NCBI GenBank assembly: GCA_944391335.1
Contig: CALXTF010000003.1
Span: 17,853-81,852 of the forward strand
Source: an uncultured Alphaproteobacteria bacterium
Lineage (GTDB): Bacteria > Pseudomonadota > Alphaproteobacteria > RF32 > CAG-239
DNA: 64,000 nucleotides
Direction: 5' to 3'
Made by a program: the position numbers and the translations under genes
Part shown: positions 1 through 10,354 of the stretch, one piece after another
How positions within the stretch are numbered: the stretch's first letter is position 1
How the letters are laid out: each line of letters opens with the position of its first letter
Notes under the pieces: generated by a model
Told to the model about the DNA's origin: nothing
Seen by the model: only the letters and a program-made list of their open reading frames with translations
Databases searched by the model: none

Positions 1-1
1 T

Positions 2-604
2 TCAATTGCCGATATGAGTGCAACGTCATTTTATCCAACAAAGCCTTTAGGCGGATATGGAGATGGCGGAGCTGTATTTTCGAATAATGAAGAAGAAGAT
101 GCTTTAGTTCAATCTTGTCGTGTTCATGGAATGAGCAAAGAAGATCATTATGATAATGTACGTTTAGGCATGACAGGACGTATGAATACTTTTCAAGCAG
201 CGGTTTTATTGCAAAAACTAAAGGTTTTTGATCAGGAATTAAAAGATAGATATCGTGTTGCAAAACGTTATGATGAAGAATTGAGTGATTATTACGGTAA
301 ACAGAAAATATTGGATGATTGTCAATCCGCATACGCTCTTTATACAATACATTGTCCGGATCGAGATGAACTTATGTCGTATTTAAAAGAGAACGGTATT
401 CCTTGTGGAACCTATTATCCTCGACCGGTTAATGTTCAAACGGCTTATGAAAAATGGAACACTCGTTCATTACCTATTTGCGAAAATTTATCAAAAACGG
501 CCTTATCTATTCCTATGACGCCTTATCTTGATGATGAGGATCTTGATTATATTATTTCCAAGATGAATGAATTTGCTGCCAAAAAAATCAATCGAGCAGC
601 TTAA
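2..604 (+). CDS. DegT/DnrJ/EryC1/StrS sugar aminotransferase, 3' part
   Basis: The reading frame is open from base 2, so the gene starts outside the window; only about 200 C-terminal residues are present. The stretch SFYPTKPLGGYGDGG carries the lysine (codon 41-43) that forms the PLP Schiff base in this family, which transfers an amino group to keto-sugar nucleotides for LPS, O-antigen or protein glycans. GRMNTFQAAVLLQKL and the C-terminal GIPCGTYYPRPV are also typical of the family. The substrate cannot be told from the fragment. A strong hairpin follows the stop, so this is probably the last gene of a glycan operon lying to the left. Confidence 0.88.
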   Translation, partial: SIADMSATSFYPTKPLGGYGDGGAVFSNNEEEDALVQSCRVHGMSKEDHYDNVRLGMTGRMNTFQAAVLLQKLKVFDQELKDRYRVAKRYDEELSDYYGKQKILDDCQSAYALYTIHCPDRDELMSYLKENGIPCGTYYPRPVNVQTAYEKWNTRSLPICENLSKTALSIPMTPYLDDEDLDYIISKMNEFAAKKINRAA

Positions 605-618
605 TTGATATAAAGGAA

Positions 619-662
619 ACACACAAAAGCCTCCTGCCGTTAAGAAGGAGGCTTTTGTGTGT
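619..662 (+). terminator. Hairpin after the aminotransferase gene
   Basis: A perfect 16-bp stem (619-634 pairs with 647-662) with a 12-nt loop begins 14 bases after the stop codon. The descending arm contains TTTT but no long T tract follows the stem. It probably acts as an intrinsic terminator or an RNA 3'-end stabiliser. Confidence 0.7.
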
Positions 663-789
663 AAAATAAGAAAGCTTGTTGCACTTTTAGAAAATCTAAT
701 TTATATCTGACTTGTACAAAGAAAAGAGAAAATATATAAAAGAAATGAGGGTGTTTTTTTTATATTAAGAAGGAATTTTTTTCTTACAG

Positions 790-819
790 TTGCACTTTAA
801 ATATAATTACCTATATATT
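790..819 (+). promoter_or_regulatory. Putative sigma-70 type promoter of lon
   Basis: TTGCAC (790-795) and TATATT (814-819) are separated by 18 bases and lie about 30 bases before the lon start codon. This is a pattern match only; an additional heat-shock promoter is possible, but I did not see a clear one. Confidence 0.4.
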
Positions 820-848
820 GTATATCGTGTTTTAATCGGGAAAAAGTA

Positions 849-3182
849 ATGAGTAAAAAAATATATCCAATTCTTCCGCTGCGGGATATTGTTGTATATC
901 CTAAGATGATTGTACCGCTTTTTGTTGGTCGTGAAAAATCAATTAAAGCATTGCAATCGGCAATAGATAATGATCAAAATATTGTTTTGGCGACACAAAA
1001 AGACGCAGCTACGGAAGATCCAACAGAAAATGATATTTTTCATGTGGGAACATTAGGTACAGTTGTGCAATTGGTTCGTTTACCTGATGGTACAGTTAAA
1101 GTATTGATAGAAGGTGTAAGCAGGGTTCGTATAGAAGAGTTTATACAGGCAGATGATTTTATGAACGTATCTGTTGAAGTTATACCGGATGATATGACGC
1201 ATGATATAGAGGTTGAAGCATTATCACGGGCGGTTCTTTCTCAATTTGAGGAATATGTTAAATTAGGAAAAAAAGTTCCGCCGGAAGTTTTTGTTTCGGT
1301 CAGTCAAGTAGAAGATTTAAATAAATTAGCGGATACAATAGCCTCACATCTTTCGTTGAAAATAGAGGAAAAGCAAGCTTTACTTGAAGGGAAAAGTTTA
1401 AAAGACCGTTTTGAGAAAATTTTAGAATATATGGATGCCGAAATTACATTGCTTGAAGTTGAAAACAAGATTAAATCTCGCGTTAAGAAACAAATGGAGA
1501 AAAGCCAAAAAGAATATTATTTAAATGAGCAAATGCGGGCTATTCAAAAAGAATTAGGCGATGGCGATGAAGAAAATGAAATAAATGCCTATATGCAAAA
1601 AATTGAAAAGACGAAACTTTCAAAAGAAGCTCGAGAGAAAGCCTTATCAGAAGTCAAAAAATTAAAGACGATGAGTATGATGTCTGCCGAAGCGACGGTT
1701 GTACGTAATTATTTAGATTGGTTATTGGATATACCATGGCACAAACGTTCCAAAGTCAATAAAGATTTACAAAAAGCGGCAGAGATTTTAGATGCGGATC
1801 ATTATGGTCTTGATAAGGTAAAGGAACGGATAATAGAATATTTAGCGGTTCAGAGCCGTGCGGATAAAGTTAAAGGTCCTATTTTATGTTTATTTGGTCC
1901 TCCGGGTGTTGGTAAGACCTCTTTAGGTAAATCGATAGCTCGGGCAACGGGAAGAAGTTTTGTACGCACGTCTCTTGGCGGTATGCGGGATGAAGCGGAG
2001 ATAAGAGGGCATAGACGGACTTATATAGGATCCATGCCGGGAAAAGTTATTAAAGGAATGAAAAAGGCCGGTACATCTAATCCTTTATTTTTGCTTGATG
2101 AAATAGATAAATTAGGTAATGATTGGCGTGGAGATCCTTCATCGGCATTGCTTGAAGTGTTGGATCCGGAACAAAACAATACATTTAACGATCATTATTT
2201 AGAAGTTGATTATGATTTATCAGATGTTATGTTTGTTACAACTGCCAATAGTCTTGATATGCCGAGGCCGCTTTTAGATAGAATGGAGATTATTCGACTT
2301 TCTGGTTATACAGAAGATGAAAAGATTGAAATAGCAAAACGTCATTTATTACCAAAGATATTTTCAGAGAATGCGGTTAAGGCGGAAGAATTATTTATAA
2401 GTGATGATGCTATTCGAGACATTATTCGTTACTATACTCGTGAAGCAGGAGTTCGTAATTTAGAAAGAGAGCTTTCGAATATCGCTCGCAAAGCGGTTAA
2501 AAATTTATTAATGAACAAAAAAGTCGGAAGAATAGATGTTACGAGCAGTAATTTAGAAGAATATCTTGGCGTTAAGAAGTACCGTTATGGTGAAGCGGAA
2601 GATGAAGATCATATAGGTGTTACGACGGGTTTAGCATGGACGGAAGTTGGTGGTGACATATTATTTATTGAAGCTGTAGATATGCCGGGCAAGGGTATTG
2701 TTAAGCAGACCGGCAAGCTAGGGGAAGTTATGAAAGAATCTATAGAAACAGCTTATTCTGTTGTACGTTCACATGCCAAGAAGTTAGGTATTAAGCCGGA
2801 AGTTTTTGAAAAAACGGATATACATGTTCATGTGCCGGAGGGAGCCACTCCTAAAGATGGACCGTCTGCGGGTATAGCGATGTATACGACGTTGGTCTCT
2901 GTTTTAACGAAGATACCTGTGCGCAAAGATGTTGCCATGACGGGAGAAATCACGCTTCAGGGTAGAGTTCTTCCAATAGGGGGATTAAAAGAGAAGTTAT
3001 TATCTGCGCTCAGAGGTGGAATAAAAACAGTGATTATACCGAAAGATAATGAAAAAGACTTGGTTGAGATTCCGGACAACGTAAAGAAAGGATTAAAGAT
3101 TATTCCTGTTGAGAATGCAGACGAAGTTTTGGATATCGCCTTACATAAGAGCTGTAAATTACCCAAAAAAGAGAAAAAATAA
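849..3182 (+). CDS. lon: ATP-dependent protease Lon
   Basis: Cytoplasmic AAA+ serine protease that unfolds and degrades damaged and regulatory proteins. The 777 residues match the usual bacterial LonA length: an N-terminal substrate-binding domain (about 1-200), a coiled-coil region, the AAA+ module with Walker [11 protein letters not shown] near residue 350 and Walker [11 protein letters not shown] near 413, then the protease domain with catalytic Ser673 in DGPSAGIAM and Lys716 in GLKEKLL. The gene stands alone between its own promoter region and a shared terminator. In related bacteria Lon degrades cell-cycle regulators such as DnaA and CcrM, which would fit the GcrA, CckA and HdaA genes in this window (inference). 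Confidence 0.98.
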   Translation: MSKKIYPILPLRDIVVYPKMIVPLFVGREKSIKALQSAIDNDQNIVLATQKDAATEDPTENDIFHVGTLGTVVQLVRLPDGTVKVLIEGVSRVRIEEFIQADDFMNVSVEVIPDDMTHDIEVEALSRAVLSQFEEYVKLGKKVPPEVFVSVSQVEDLNKLADTIASHLSLKIEEKQALLEGKSLKDRFEKILEYMDAEITLLEVENKIKSRVKKQMEKSQKEYYLNEQMRAIQKELGDGDEENEINAYMQKIEKTKLSKEAREKALSEVKKLKTMSMMSAEATVVRNYLDWLLDIPWHKRSKVNKDLQKAAEILDADHYGLDKVKERIIEYLAVQSRADKVKGPILCLFGPPGVGKTSLGKSIARATGRSFVRTSLGGMRDEAEIRGHRRTYIGSMPGKVIKGMKKAGTSNPLFLLDEIDKLGNDWRGDPSSALLEVLDPEQNNTFNDHYLEVDYDLSDVMFVTTANSLDMPRPLLDRMEIIRLSGYTEDEKIEIAKRHLLPKIFSENAVKAEELFISDDAIRDIIRYYTREAGVRNLERELSNIARKAVKNLLMNKKVGRIDVTSSNLEEYLGVKKYRYGEAEDEDHIGVTTGLAWTEVGGDILFIEAVDMPGKGIVKQTGKLGEVMKESIETAYSVVRSHAKKLGIKPEVFEKTDIHVHVPEGATPKDGPSAGIAMYTTLVSVLTKIPVRKDVAMTGEITLQGRVLPIGGLKEKLLSALRGGIKTVIIPKDNEKDLVEIPDNVKKGLKIIPVENADEVLDIALHKSCKLPKKEKK

Positions 3183-3201
3183 AATTTTGATTTTTTAATA
3201 A

Positions 3202-3232
3202 AAAAAACGTGGGAGATAATCCCACGTTTTTT
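3202..3232. terminator. Bidirectional terminator between lon and the autotransporter
   Basis: A 12-bp perfect stem, AAAAAACGTGGG (3202-3213) with its complement at 3221-3232, has a 7-nt loop and ends in a T run on both strands. It lies between the converging 3' ends of lon and the autotransporter gene and can serve both. Confidence 0.85.
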
Positions 3233-3245
3233 AGGTTTTGAAAGT

Positions 3246-6200
3246 CTAGAAAGCGTAATCTAAACCAAGGCCAAAGGCGGAACCTTCATAATCTGTGCCA
3301 AAGGTATAGTTCGCCCAACAATAAGCAGAAAGATTGTCTGTGAAGCTGTAGCTTCCTCCCATTTCTATCCGGCCTAATGTCGCATCTTCTATTGCGTCAA
3401 CATTATCCATATTTGTAACATGAACATCTCCGCCGGAAATTAAAGTTTGGACAATACTTGGCTTAATATAAGCATTCGCATATCCTTCATCCATCATAAA
3501 GGTCTTGGTTAGTTTCAGACCAGCCTCTAATTCAACTTCATCTATATTGTCATATCTGGCTTCTTTACCAAAGCAATCTTTTAGATTGTCGTAATCGATA
3601 TGTGTATAGTAAACACCTAATTCCGGCGTCAGATATAGCGTGTCGCTTAAAGCGTAATCATAGCCGCCTTCAACGCTTGCGCCAAACTCATATCCATCCG
3701 TATCCGCTTTCATGCCGTCGTCTGTTTTAAAGTCTGCTTTCTGAATACCACCGTATAGAGTTCCAAAACCCCACCAATTGTTCTTATCATAACGATAATA
3801 TAAACCAGCTATATAACTGTCTATATCTATCTCTGAACCAATCGTTGAATAATATCTGTCTCCAGCTCCATCCATATCATAGTTACCTTGACGATATGAA
3901 ACAAATATACCTAAACGGTTGTTGATATCATGTTGAATGTCTCCTCCGGCTTCAATCCCCCATATTTTGGCATCAATATCAACAGGTGAATCAATATTGG
4001 AAACATAATATGTCGGATTTACCCATAAATTGTAATAAGGTTCGCCATTCCAATGACTGTCAACAAAACTGCAAGATTTGCTGTATACACGGCTGTTCTT
4101 TACTTGATTGCTGATGTTGTCAATCATACCGCGGGTTTGTTCTAAAGCTGCGGCAGGTAAGGCATCATAAGCTATAACTTCTGCATATACAAGATTTGTT
4201 GTACTTGGTATGTCGCCGCTTGGTTCATCGGCATCAGGTTCGTCTGTGCCAGGTTCATCTGTGCCAGGTTCGTCTGTGCCAGGTTCATCTGTGCCAGGTT
4301 CATCTGTGCCAGGTTCATCAGGTTCTTCAACCATAAAATCTTCATTTTCTACATCATTCATAAACAATGACCATTCATGTTCTGTCGTTCCTTCTCCGGT
4401 CATCGCAATATCAAACATGTATGGACTTTGATAAACACGATATACTTCAAAGGATTCTTCACCACCTTCGTTATCATTAGTAGATTGAGCAAAGACAATA
4501 CTTTCTCCACGAATATCCGCATCAGAGCTTGGATGTATAATCAATTGCGTCGTTCCTTCAACATCACCGGTTATATGAAGTTCATCTGCTTTCATATTTT
4601 CAACGTCAACATCTATGTGCAGAAAGTTCGTTCCTGTCGAAGCATTCCAGCCTGCAAGATTAATTGTGTCATATAAATTGTTATGGATATCTAATGTCGC
4701 GTTTCTTAGTGTTAAAACCGTAACAGGTTCTGATCCATCTCCTGTCGTGAAATTACCTACACTCGCTTGTGCCTCATCGTCATATTGATGTTTTCCTAAC
4801 CGAAGTGTCGTACCTTCAACCAAAACCTGATTAGCGTTGATAATATCGTTGTTCATACTGATGTATTGAGTTGTGTGTCCTGTACTGGTGTCTCCTTGAA
4901 TCTTGTCGGTAACAGGTACTTCATCACCGATAAATGCAAGATTATAGTAATAACCATCATAGGTTACAGAACTTCCATCTTCAAAACCACCCTCAATACT
5001 GTCATTAATAACCCAATTACCGCCATCACTTACATCAAAAGTAATCGTTGGTGCTGTATCTGAGCTGTTTGAACCTTGTATATATATCGCATTATAATCT
5101 TTACCTTCACTATCTTGAGTATAGTTCCCTGATATAAGTCTATCTTGTCCGTTAGTGGTAAAGGTTAAATTCTGAGATGTATATACCGCGCCACCAAATG
5201 CAAGATTATCAGCATTTGTTGTTTTAGCATAGTTATTGGTAAAATCACCGCTAATGCTATCTATGGTGCCGCTGCCGCCGCTATAAAATGCTCCTCCGCG
5301 TGCAGAAGCTTGTGTGCTTTGGGCATAGTTGCCGCTAAAATCACCCGTAATGGTTCCAAGAGATGAATCATGATTATATATAGCACCACCTTCAGCTCCC
5401 AAAGCTGCCTCTACATTATTGTCTGTAAAGTTACCGGTAATGCTTGTAATCGCATTCGGTGCAGCTAAATTATAAATAGCTCCGCCTTGGGCATAAGCTG
5501 TCTGTGAAGTTGCCGTGTTTCCTTCAAAATCTCCAGAAATAGATTGAATGATTCCGCGATTGTGTACAGCTCCTCCTTGGGCATAATTGCTGCTATCTAC
5601 CGTGTTATTCGTAAAATCTCCCGTAATATTACCTATTGTGTTAGTGGATGAGTAATTATAAATGGCTCCTCCAAGAGCTATTCCATTAGTTCCTGTTGCG
5701 GTATTGTTTTCAAAATTACCATCTATATCACCTATTGCACCATTGTTAAAAATAGCTCCTCCTTGGGAATCGGTATTTCCTGTAGCTTGGTTGTTGCTAA
5801 AGTCGCCTATAATTTCATCTATTGTAGCAGAGGAAGATTCATTATATATGGCTCCGCCTTGTGCGTAAATTGTATTTGATTGTACGGTATTCCCATCAAA
5901 ATTACTGGTAATTGTTCCAATTGAACCATGGTTGTTAATGGCTCCACCTAAAGCCGTGGTTTGTGCTGATGTGGAATTATTCGCAAAATCACCATTTATT
6001 TCTGTAATTGAACCACTAACATTGTATATGGCTCCACCCCATGCCGCCATATTCGTACTTGTCGCGGTGTTATCGGTAAAATTACCGGTAATGGTTCCTA
6101 TTTGATTTGTATTGTAGATGGCTCCGCCATGTGCATCATTGTTCGCCATCGTCGAATTACCGTCAAAATCACCTTCAATATCCTCAATCGTGCCGCCATA

Positions 6201-8081
6201 ATTATATATTGAGCCACCTAAAGACGCAGCTGTTTTACTTGTGGAGGAGTTGTTTGTAAAATCGCCCGTAATGTTGCCTATTGAGGCATTGTAGTTATAA
6301 ATGGCTCCGCCAAACGCATCCGTTGAAGCTGTAATGCTGTTATTGCTAAAATTACCGCTAATATTACCTATACTTGTTGTGGCTCCTTCTTGTGTCGTAA
6401 GATTGTTATATATTGCACCACCGTATGCTGTGCCAAGATTTGAAACGACCGTGTTGTTGGTAAAGTCTCCTTCAATATCTTTAATATTGCTGGTGTTGTA
6501 TATCGCACCGCCTAAAGCATTTGAGTTCGCTTGGACTTTATTGCCGATAAAATCACCGGTGATGTTCTCAATACCCGTTGTAACTCCTTCTTGATCGCTT
6601 GTTTCGTTATAAATCGCGCCACCATAGGCGTAATTACCCGTTGATGTGACGCTATTGTCTATAAAGTTACCGGTAATATTACCTATGATGCTGTTATTGT
6701 CTATCGCACCGCCATCGGCTTCATTATTGGCAGAAACTGTATTTCCTATAAAACTACCCGTAATATTGCCAATTTCACCATAATAGTTGTTGATAGCTCC
6801 GCCATATGCGTTGTTTCCTGAAACAGAATTGCTAATAAAATCTCCGGTAATACTGCCAATATAACTACCTTTAGGATTGTTATCTATCGCACCGCCGTCG
6901 GCGTAATTTGTATCTGAATGGGCCGAATTGCCTATGAAATCTCCGGTAATGCTGTCAATCCATCCTTGATTGATGATTGCTCCTCCTTTGACATATCCAT
7001 TACTGCTTGTAGCAGAGTTGCCAATGAAATTACCTGTTATATTTCCTATTTTACTATCGGGATTGGCGTCATCTGTGCTATCAAAATTAGCAAGTGCGCC
7101 ACCAAAGCCAAAGGCTTGATTGTTCACGGAACTGGTGGAGTTACCGATAAAATTACCCGTAATATCTCCTGTCGTACCGCTATTATAGATTGCTCCGCCA
7201 ATTGATTGTATATTATCTCCGCCGGGAACTTTATTGCCGACAAAATCACCGCTGATGTTGCCTATAGCTCCATCATTGTTAATGGCTCCGCCTTGTGAGT
7301 TGCCTTCGCTTGGTGAAGCTGTGTAGTTGTTTACAAAATCTCCTGTGATATTACCAATTGTATGATCGCTGTTATTATTAATTGCTCCGCCATATTGTCC
7401 CCAATCGTTACCGCCATACAAACCGGTAAAGTCAGCATTTACATCTCCACTTAAACTGTTTTGAAAATGTTGTTGATTGTTGTATTGGGTGTCCCCATCA
7501 TTATTTGAATATGCATAATAAAGGGTTTGTTTGCCTCCTCCGGGAAGATTAACTTCTACGGAACCGGTAATGCTTCCGCTTATTGGTTGGGTACTCCAAC
7601 TAATATTTTCTGAGGTGGCAAAAGTTTCTGGTTTTAATGTGACTTTATAGTATTGAGTTGTTAAATTGCCATCAGCGTCATTTTCTTGAATCGTAAAATT
7701 ATAATCATTTTCTGATCCTTGTGTATATTCAAATGCGCTAGAAGGAAGTGCCGCTGTATTGAAGTTGTATTTTGTTCCATTTAAGTCAAAAATACCATTA
7801 ACATCTTCTATTAAATTACTTGCGGGTGTACCTGATAGTATTGTTAAAAGTGCGGCATCATTTCCTGAAGGTGTAAAATAGTATGTTCCTCCGTTGATTT
7901 CAACTTGTGCCGCTCCTTCCGGCAATGTGCCGTCCAGAGATGTTAAGTTATATTCTCCACTTAAAGATGCGCCTTGTGACTTTAGAGTGTCTAAAGTCGG
8001 TGTTATATCAATTGCCCATGCCGGAGCGGATAAAATTGTTCCTGCTAATAAGGCGTAATATAGTTTTTTAGATTTTATCAT
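3246..8081 (-). CDS. Large repeat-rich autotransporter (type Va secretion)
   Basis: The 1611-residue protein has a signal peptide (cleavage probably after SAPAWA, residue 23), a leading domain of about 190 residues, a passenger of about 24 degenerate repeats built on GGAIYN...IGNITGDF...N (residues about 215-985), a non-repeat part, a DEPGT linker (about 1255-1290) and a C-terminal domain of about 270 residues. That last domain has alternating aromatic strands and ends in YAF, as outer-membrane autotransporter barrels do. The passenger should form a long beta-helix on the cell surface. The gene is monocistronic, with its own promoter at 8140-8168. The ligand or role is unknown; adhesion is only a guess from the architecture. 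A shortened paralogue of its N-terminus lies at 27501-27764. Confidence 0.9.
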   Translation of the reverse strand: MIKSKKLYYALLAGTILSAPAWAIDITPTLDTLKSQGASLSGEYNLTSLDGTLPEGAAQVEINGGTYYFTPSGNDAALLTILSGTPASNLIEDVNGIFDLNGTKYNFNTAALPSSAFEYTQGSENDYNFTIQENDADGNLTTQYYKVTLKPETFATSENISWSTQPISGSITGSVEVNLPGGGKQTLYYAYSNNDGDTQYNNQQHFQNSLSGDVNADFTGLYGGNDWGQYGGAINNNSDHTIGNITGDFVNNYTASPSEGNSQGGAINNDGAIGNISGDFVGNKVPGGDNIQSIGGAIYNSGTTGDITGNFIGNSTSSVNNQAFGFGGALANFDSTDDANPDSKIGNITGNFIGNSATSSNGYVKGGAIINQGWIDSITGDFIGNSAHSDTNYADGGAIDNNPKGSYIGSITGDFISNSVSGNNAYGGAINNYYGEIGNITGSFIGNTVSANNEADGGAIDNNSIIGNITGNFIDNSVTSTGNYAYGGAIYNETSDQEGVTTGIENITGDFIGNKVQANSNALGGAIYNTSNIKDIEGDFTNNTVVSNLGTAYGGAIYNNLTTQEGATTSIGNISGNFSNNSITASTDAFGGAIYNYNASIGNITGDFTNNSSTSKTAASLGGSIYNYGGTIEDIEGDFDGNSTMANNDAHGGAIYNTNQIGTITGNFTDNTATSTNMAAWGGAIYNVSGSITEINGDFANNSTSAQTTALGGAINNHGSIGTITSNFDGNTVQSNTIYAQGGAIYNESSSATIDEIIGDFSNNQATGNTDSQGGAIFNNGAIGDIDGNFENNTATGTNGIALGGAIYNYSSTNTIGNITGDFTNNTVDSSNYAQGGAVHNRGIIQSISGDFEGNTATSQTAYAQGGAIYNLAAPNAITSITGNFTDNNVEAALGAEGGAIYNHDSSLGTITGDFSGNYAQSTQASARGGAFYSGGSGTIDSISGDFTNNYAKTTNADNLAFGGAVYTSQNLTFTTNGQDRLISGNYTQDSEGKDYNAIYIQGSNSSDTAPTITFDVSDGGNWVINDSIEGGFEDGSSVTYDGYYYNLAFIGDEVPVTDKIQGDTSTGHTTQYISMNNDIINANQVLVEGTTLRLGKHQYDDEAQASVGNFTTGDGSEPVTVLTLRNATLDIHNNLYDTINLAGWNASTGTNFLHIDVDVENMKADELHITGDVEGTTQLIIHPSSDADIRGESIVFAQSTNDNEGGEESFEVYRVYQSPYMFDIAMTGEGTTEHEWSLFMNDVENEDFMVEEPDEPGTDEPGTDEPGTDEPGTDEPGTDEPDADEPSGDIPSTTNLVYAEVIAYDALPAAALEQTRGMIDNISNQVKNSRVYSKSCSFVDSHWNGEPYYNLWVNPTYYVSNIDSPVDIDAKIWGIEAGGDIQHDINNRLGIFVSYRQGNYDMDGAGDRYYSTIGSEIDIDSYIAGLYYRYDKNNWWGFGTLYGGIQKADFKTDDGMKADTDGYEFGASVEGGYDYALSDTLYLTPELGVYYTHIDYDNLKDCFGKEARYDNIDEVELEAGLKLTKTFMMDEGYANAYIKPSIVQTLISGGDVHVTNMDNVDAIEDATLGRIEMGGSYSFTDNLSAYCWANYTFGTDYEGSAFGLGLDYAF
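4236..4310 (-). repeat. 15-bp tandem repeat encoding the DEPGT linker
   Basis: Five consecutive 15-bp units (plus strand AGGTTCRTCTGTGCC, where R alternates between A and G) encode the acidic, proline-rich linker between passenger and barrel. Near-identity at DNA level suggests recent slippage-driven expansion. Because the unit is a multiple of three, copy-number change would alter linker length without breaking the frame. Confidence 0.9.
5129..7439 (-). repeat. Passenger repeat array of the autotransporter
   Basis: About 24 units of roughly 28-36 codons each contain a GGAI(Y/N/D)N box followed by an I-x-x-I-(T/S/E)-G-(D/N)-F box and an Asn/Ser/Thr-rich spacer. Units differ from one another, so the array is old or diversified rather than freshly duplicated. 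This produces many shadow open frames on the other strand that are not genes. Confidence 0.85.
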
Positions 8082-8139
8082 AGTCTATAACCCCTTGTTA
8101 ATAGTTATATTTCACAATTATTTTTATTATTATATCTGC

Positions 8140-8168
8140 ATTATATTACAAAATTTTACAAAATACAA
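8140..8168 (-). promoter_or_regulatory. Putative promoter of the autotransporter gene
   Basis: On the minus strand TTGTAT (8163-8168) and TATAAT (8140-8145) are separated by 17 bases. The predicted leader of about 50 bases contains GGGG shortly before the ATG at 8081. This is a pattern match only. Confidence 0.5.
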
Positions 8169-8275
8169 ATGTTTTTTAAGTTTTTATTAATGTTTTATTG
8201 CTAATCACTCTAATTTTAATAAATACATTATAAAAACTGCATTTAGATGTTTAAATTTATCTATTAATTGATGAT

Positions 8276-8307
8276 AAAAATAATCCTGCTGTTTGTCAGC
8301 AGGATTA
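8276..8307 (-). terminator. Intrinsic terminator after accC
   Basis: An 11-bp perfect stem (8281-8291 with 8297-8307) and 5-nt loop are followed on the minus strand by TTTTT (8276-8280). The stem begins 5 bases after the accC stop codon. Confidence 0.85.
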
Positions 8308-8312
8308 GATAA

Positions 8313-9662
8313 TTATTTTTTATTTTGATTCCTTTTCATGTAGTGTTCCAACCAATGAATATTATACATTCCATCAATATATTCTTGTTGAGAGATAATT
8401 TCTTGATGCAGAGGTATGGTTGTTTGAACGCCGTCAATTACAAATTCTTCTAAAGCGCGTTTCATACGCATGATAGCAGCGTTGCGTGTAGGCGCGTGGA
8501 CGATTAATTTAGCAATCATACTATCATAAAATGGTGGAATGGAATAACCGGAATATATTTCTGAATCAACTCGTACGCCGAGTCCACCTGGAGCATGCCA
8601 TTCTGTAATTTTTCCGGGGCAAGGGGTAAATGTTTCCGGATTTTCTGCATTGATCCGGCATTCAATGGCGTGACCATTGAAATGAATGTCTTTTTGTTCA
8701 AAACTTAAAGGTGCTCCACTGGCTATTCTTATTTGTTCGCGAACAATATCTATACCGCTGACGGCTTCTGTGACAGGATGTTCTACTTGTAAACGGGTGT
8801 TCATTTCCAGAAAATAAAATTTACCGTCTTCGTATAAAAATTCCAATGTGCCGGCGTTAAAATAACCAATTTTAGCAATTGCTTTGCGAACAATTTCTCC
8901 AATTTCTTCTCTTTGTGCTTGATTAAGAGCAGGAGAGGGGGATTCTTCTATAACTTTTTGATTGTTTCTTTGAATGGAACAATCGCGTTCTCCAAGATGT
9001 ACAACATTGCCATATTTATCGGCTAGAATCTGCATTTCAATATGGCGGGGTTTTTGTAGATATTTTTCCATATAAACAACATCTGTTGGAAAAGCCGCTT
9101 TAGCTTCGGCTCGAGCCATTGTATAGGCTTCTTCAATATCGTCGTCGCCGAAGGCAACTTTCATTCCTTTACCGCCACCGCCGTCTTTTGCTTTTATGAT
9201 AACGGGATATCCTATTTCGTTTGCCCATCTTTTAGCATCTTCAAGTGTTTCAAGTGAGGGGGAACCAGGAGTTACCGGTATGCCTGCTTCAATAGCAGCT
9301 TGGCGAGCCGTAATTTTATCACCCATTTTCCTCATTTGTTCTGCGGTGGGTCCTATGAATGTTATTCCGTGTTCTTCAACCATATCGGCAAAATCAGCAT
9401 TTTCTGAAAGAAAACCAAATCCAGGATGAATAGCATCAGCTCCTGTAACCAGAGCTGCGGAAATAATAGCTGATTTATTTAAATAAGAATCTATTGAACG
9501 TGCGGGACCTATGCAAACTGCTTCATCGGCTAAGCGAACATGCATTGCATTGGCGTCTGCTTCAGAATGCACGGCTACTGTCCGAATTCCCATTTCTCGA
9601 CATGCACGATGTATGCGTAAAGCAATTTCTCCACGATTGGCTATAAGTACTTTTTCAAACAT
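8313..9662 (-). CDS. accC: Biotin carboxylase subunit of acetyl-CoA carboxylase
   Basis: Carboxylates the biotin on AccB using ATP and bicarbonate, the first half of the malonyl-CoA reaction that starts fatty acid synthesis. The 449 residues cover the full family length: N-terminal Rossmann-like region (KVLIANRGEIALRI), ATP-grasp with KAKDGGGGKGM near residue 160, and the active-site segments HLGERDCSIQRNNQK and EMNTRLQVEHPVTE. It follows accB by 24 bases in an operon and is closed by the terminator downstream. The carboxyltransferase genes accA and accD are not in the window. Confidence 0.98.
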   Translation of the reverse strand: MFEKVLIANRGEIALRIHRACREMGIRTVAVHSEADANAMHVRLADEAVCIGPARSIDSYLNKSAIISAALVTGADAIHPGFGFLSENADFADMVEEHGITFIGPTAEQMRKMGDKITARQAAIEAGIPVTPGSPSLETLEDAKRWANEIGYPVIIKAKDGGGGKGMKVAFGDDDIEEAYTMARAEAKAAFPTDVVYMEKYLQKPRHIEMQILADKYGNVVHLGERDCSIQRNNQKVIEESPSPALNQAQREEIGEIVRKAIAKIGYFNAGTLEFLYEDGKFYFLEMNTRLQVEHPVTEAVSGIDIVREQIRIASGAPLSFEQKDIHFNGHAIECRINAENPETFTPCPGKITEWHAPGGLGVRVDSEIYSGYSIPPFYDSMIAKLIVHAPTRNAAIMRMKRALEEFVIDGVQTTIPLHQEIISQQEYIDGMYNIHWLEHYMKRNQNKK

Positions 9663-9686
9663 AATATTTCCTTTAGATGGGTGGGC

Positions 9687-10181
9687 TTATTCAATTATAA
9701 TCAAAGGTTCTCCATATTCAACCGGATCCCCGCTTTCAACCAAAATTTTAGTGACTTTGCCTGAGGTGTGGGCTTTGACGGGATTAAATGTTTTCATCGC
9801 TTCAATTAGGCATACGGTGTCTCCTTGCGAAACAGTATCCCCGATTTTAACGTAATTTTGTGCATTAGGGTCACTTGATAGATATACAACACCAACCATC
9901 GGGGATTTTACACAACCGGGAAGCTTTGATAAATCTTCCATATCAATATCGGTAGAAGGAGAATTGTCTGTTGTGTTTGTTGTCGTTGGTAAAACTGTTT
10001 GCGCCAATGGTGCTGCAGGTGCTACTGGGGCATAAGCCGCAGGTGGTGTAGGGGGGGTAGGACGATGTTTAATTAGTGAAATACGGCAATTTTCTGTCTC
10101 ATATTCAATTTCACTTAAATCATTTATTTTTAAAATTGCGGCCAAGCGGCTAACTAGTTTGGTATCTATTGATTCAGACAT
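9687..10181 (-). CDS. accB: Biotin carboxyl carrier protein of acetyl-CoA carboxylase
   Basis: Carries the biotin arm between AccC and the carboxyltransferase. The 164-residue protein has a short N-terminal helical region, a Pro/Ala/Thr-rich hinge (about 55-90) and a C-terminal biotinyl domain in which EAMKTFNPV holds the lysine to be biotinylated. Length and order are normal for the family. It is the first gene of the accBC pair. The 173-base gap before it is very AT-rich and must hold its promoter, but I could not pick one convincingly. Confidence 0.97.
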   Translation of the reverse strand: MSESIDTKLVSRLAAILKINDLSEIEYETENCRISLIKHRPTPPTPPAAYAPVAPAAPLAQTVLPTTTNTTDNSPSTDIDMEDLSKLPGCVKSPMVGVVYLSSDPNAQNYVKIGDTVSQGDTVCLIEAMKTFNPVKAHTSGKVTKILVESGDPVEYGEPLIIIE

Positions 10182-10354
10182 TTAATTTTCTCTTAAAAGT
10201 TAATTTTACACTAAACAATTTTTATTTACCCTAATGTACTCTTTAAAACAACAAAAATATTAAAAAAATCATCTTTTTTTTAAAAAAATATGCAAAAATC
10301 ATCGAAAAATAAGTGTTTTTTGGTGTTTTTTGCGTTGGGATAAAATCTAATTGT

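Noticed and set aside
4236..4310. Short direct repeats as a CRISPR array
   Set aside because: Units of 15 bases are contiguous without spacers and encode an in-frame protein linker.
4210..4431. Plus-strand open frame with GSSVPGSSVPG-type repeats, and other plus frames over 4.2-7.2 kb
   Set aside because: It is the mirror of the DEPGT linker and passenger repeats of the autotransporter on the other strand; no ribosome site or independent signal.
10182..10354. Small RNA or riboswitch before accB
   Set aside because: Only A/T runs are visible; no conserved stems or known motifs could be recognised.
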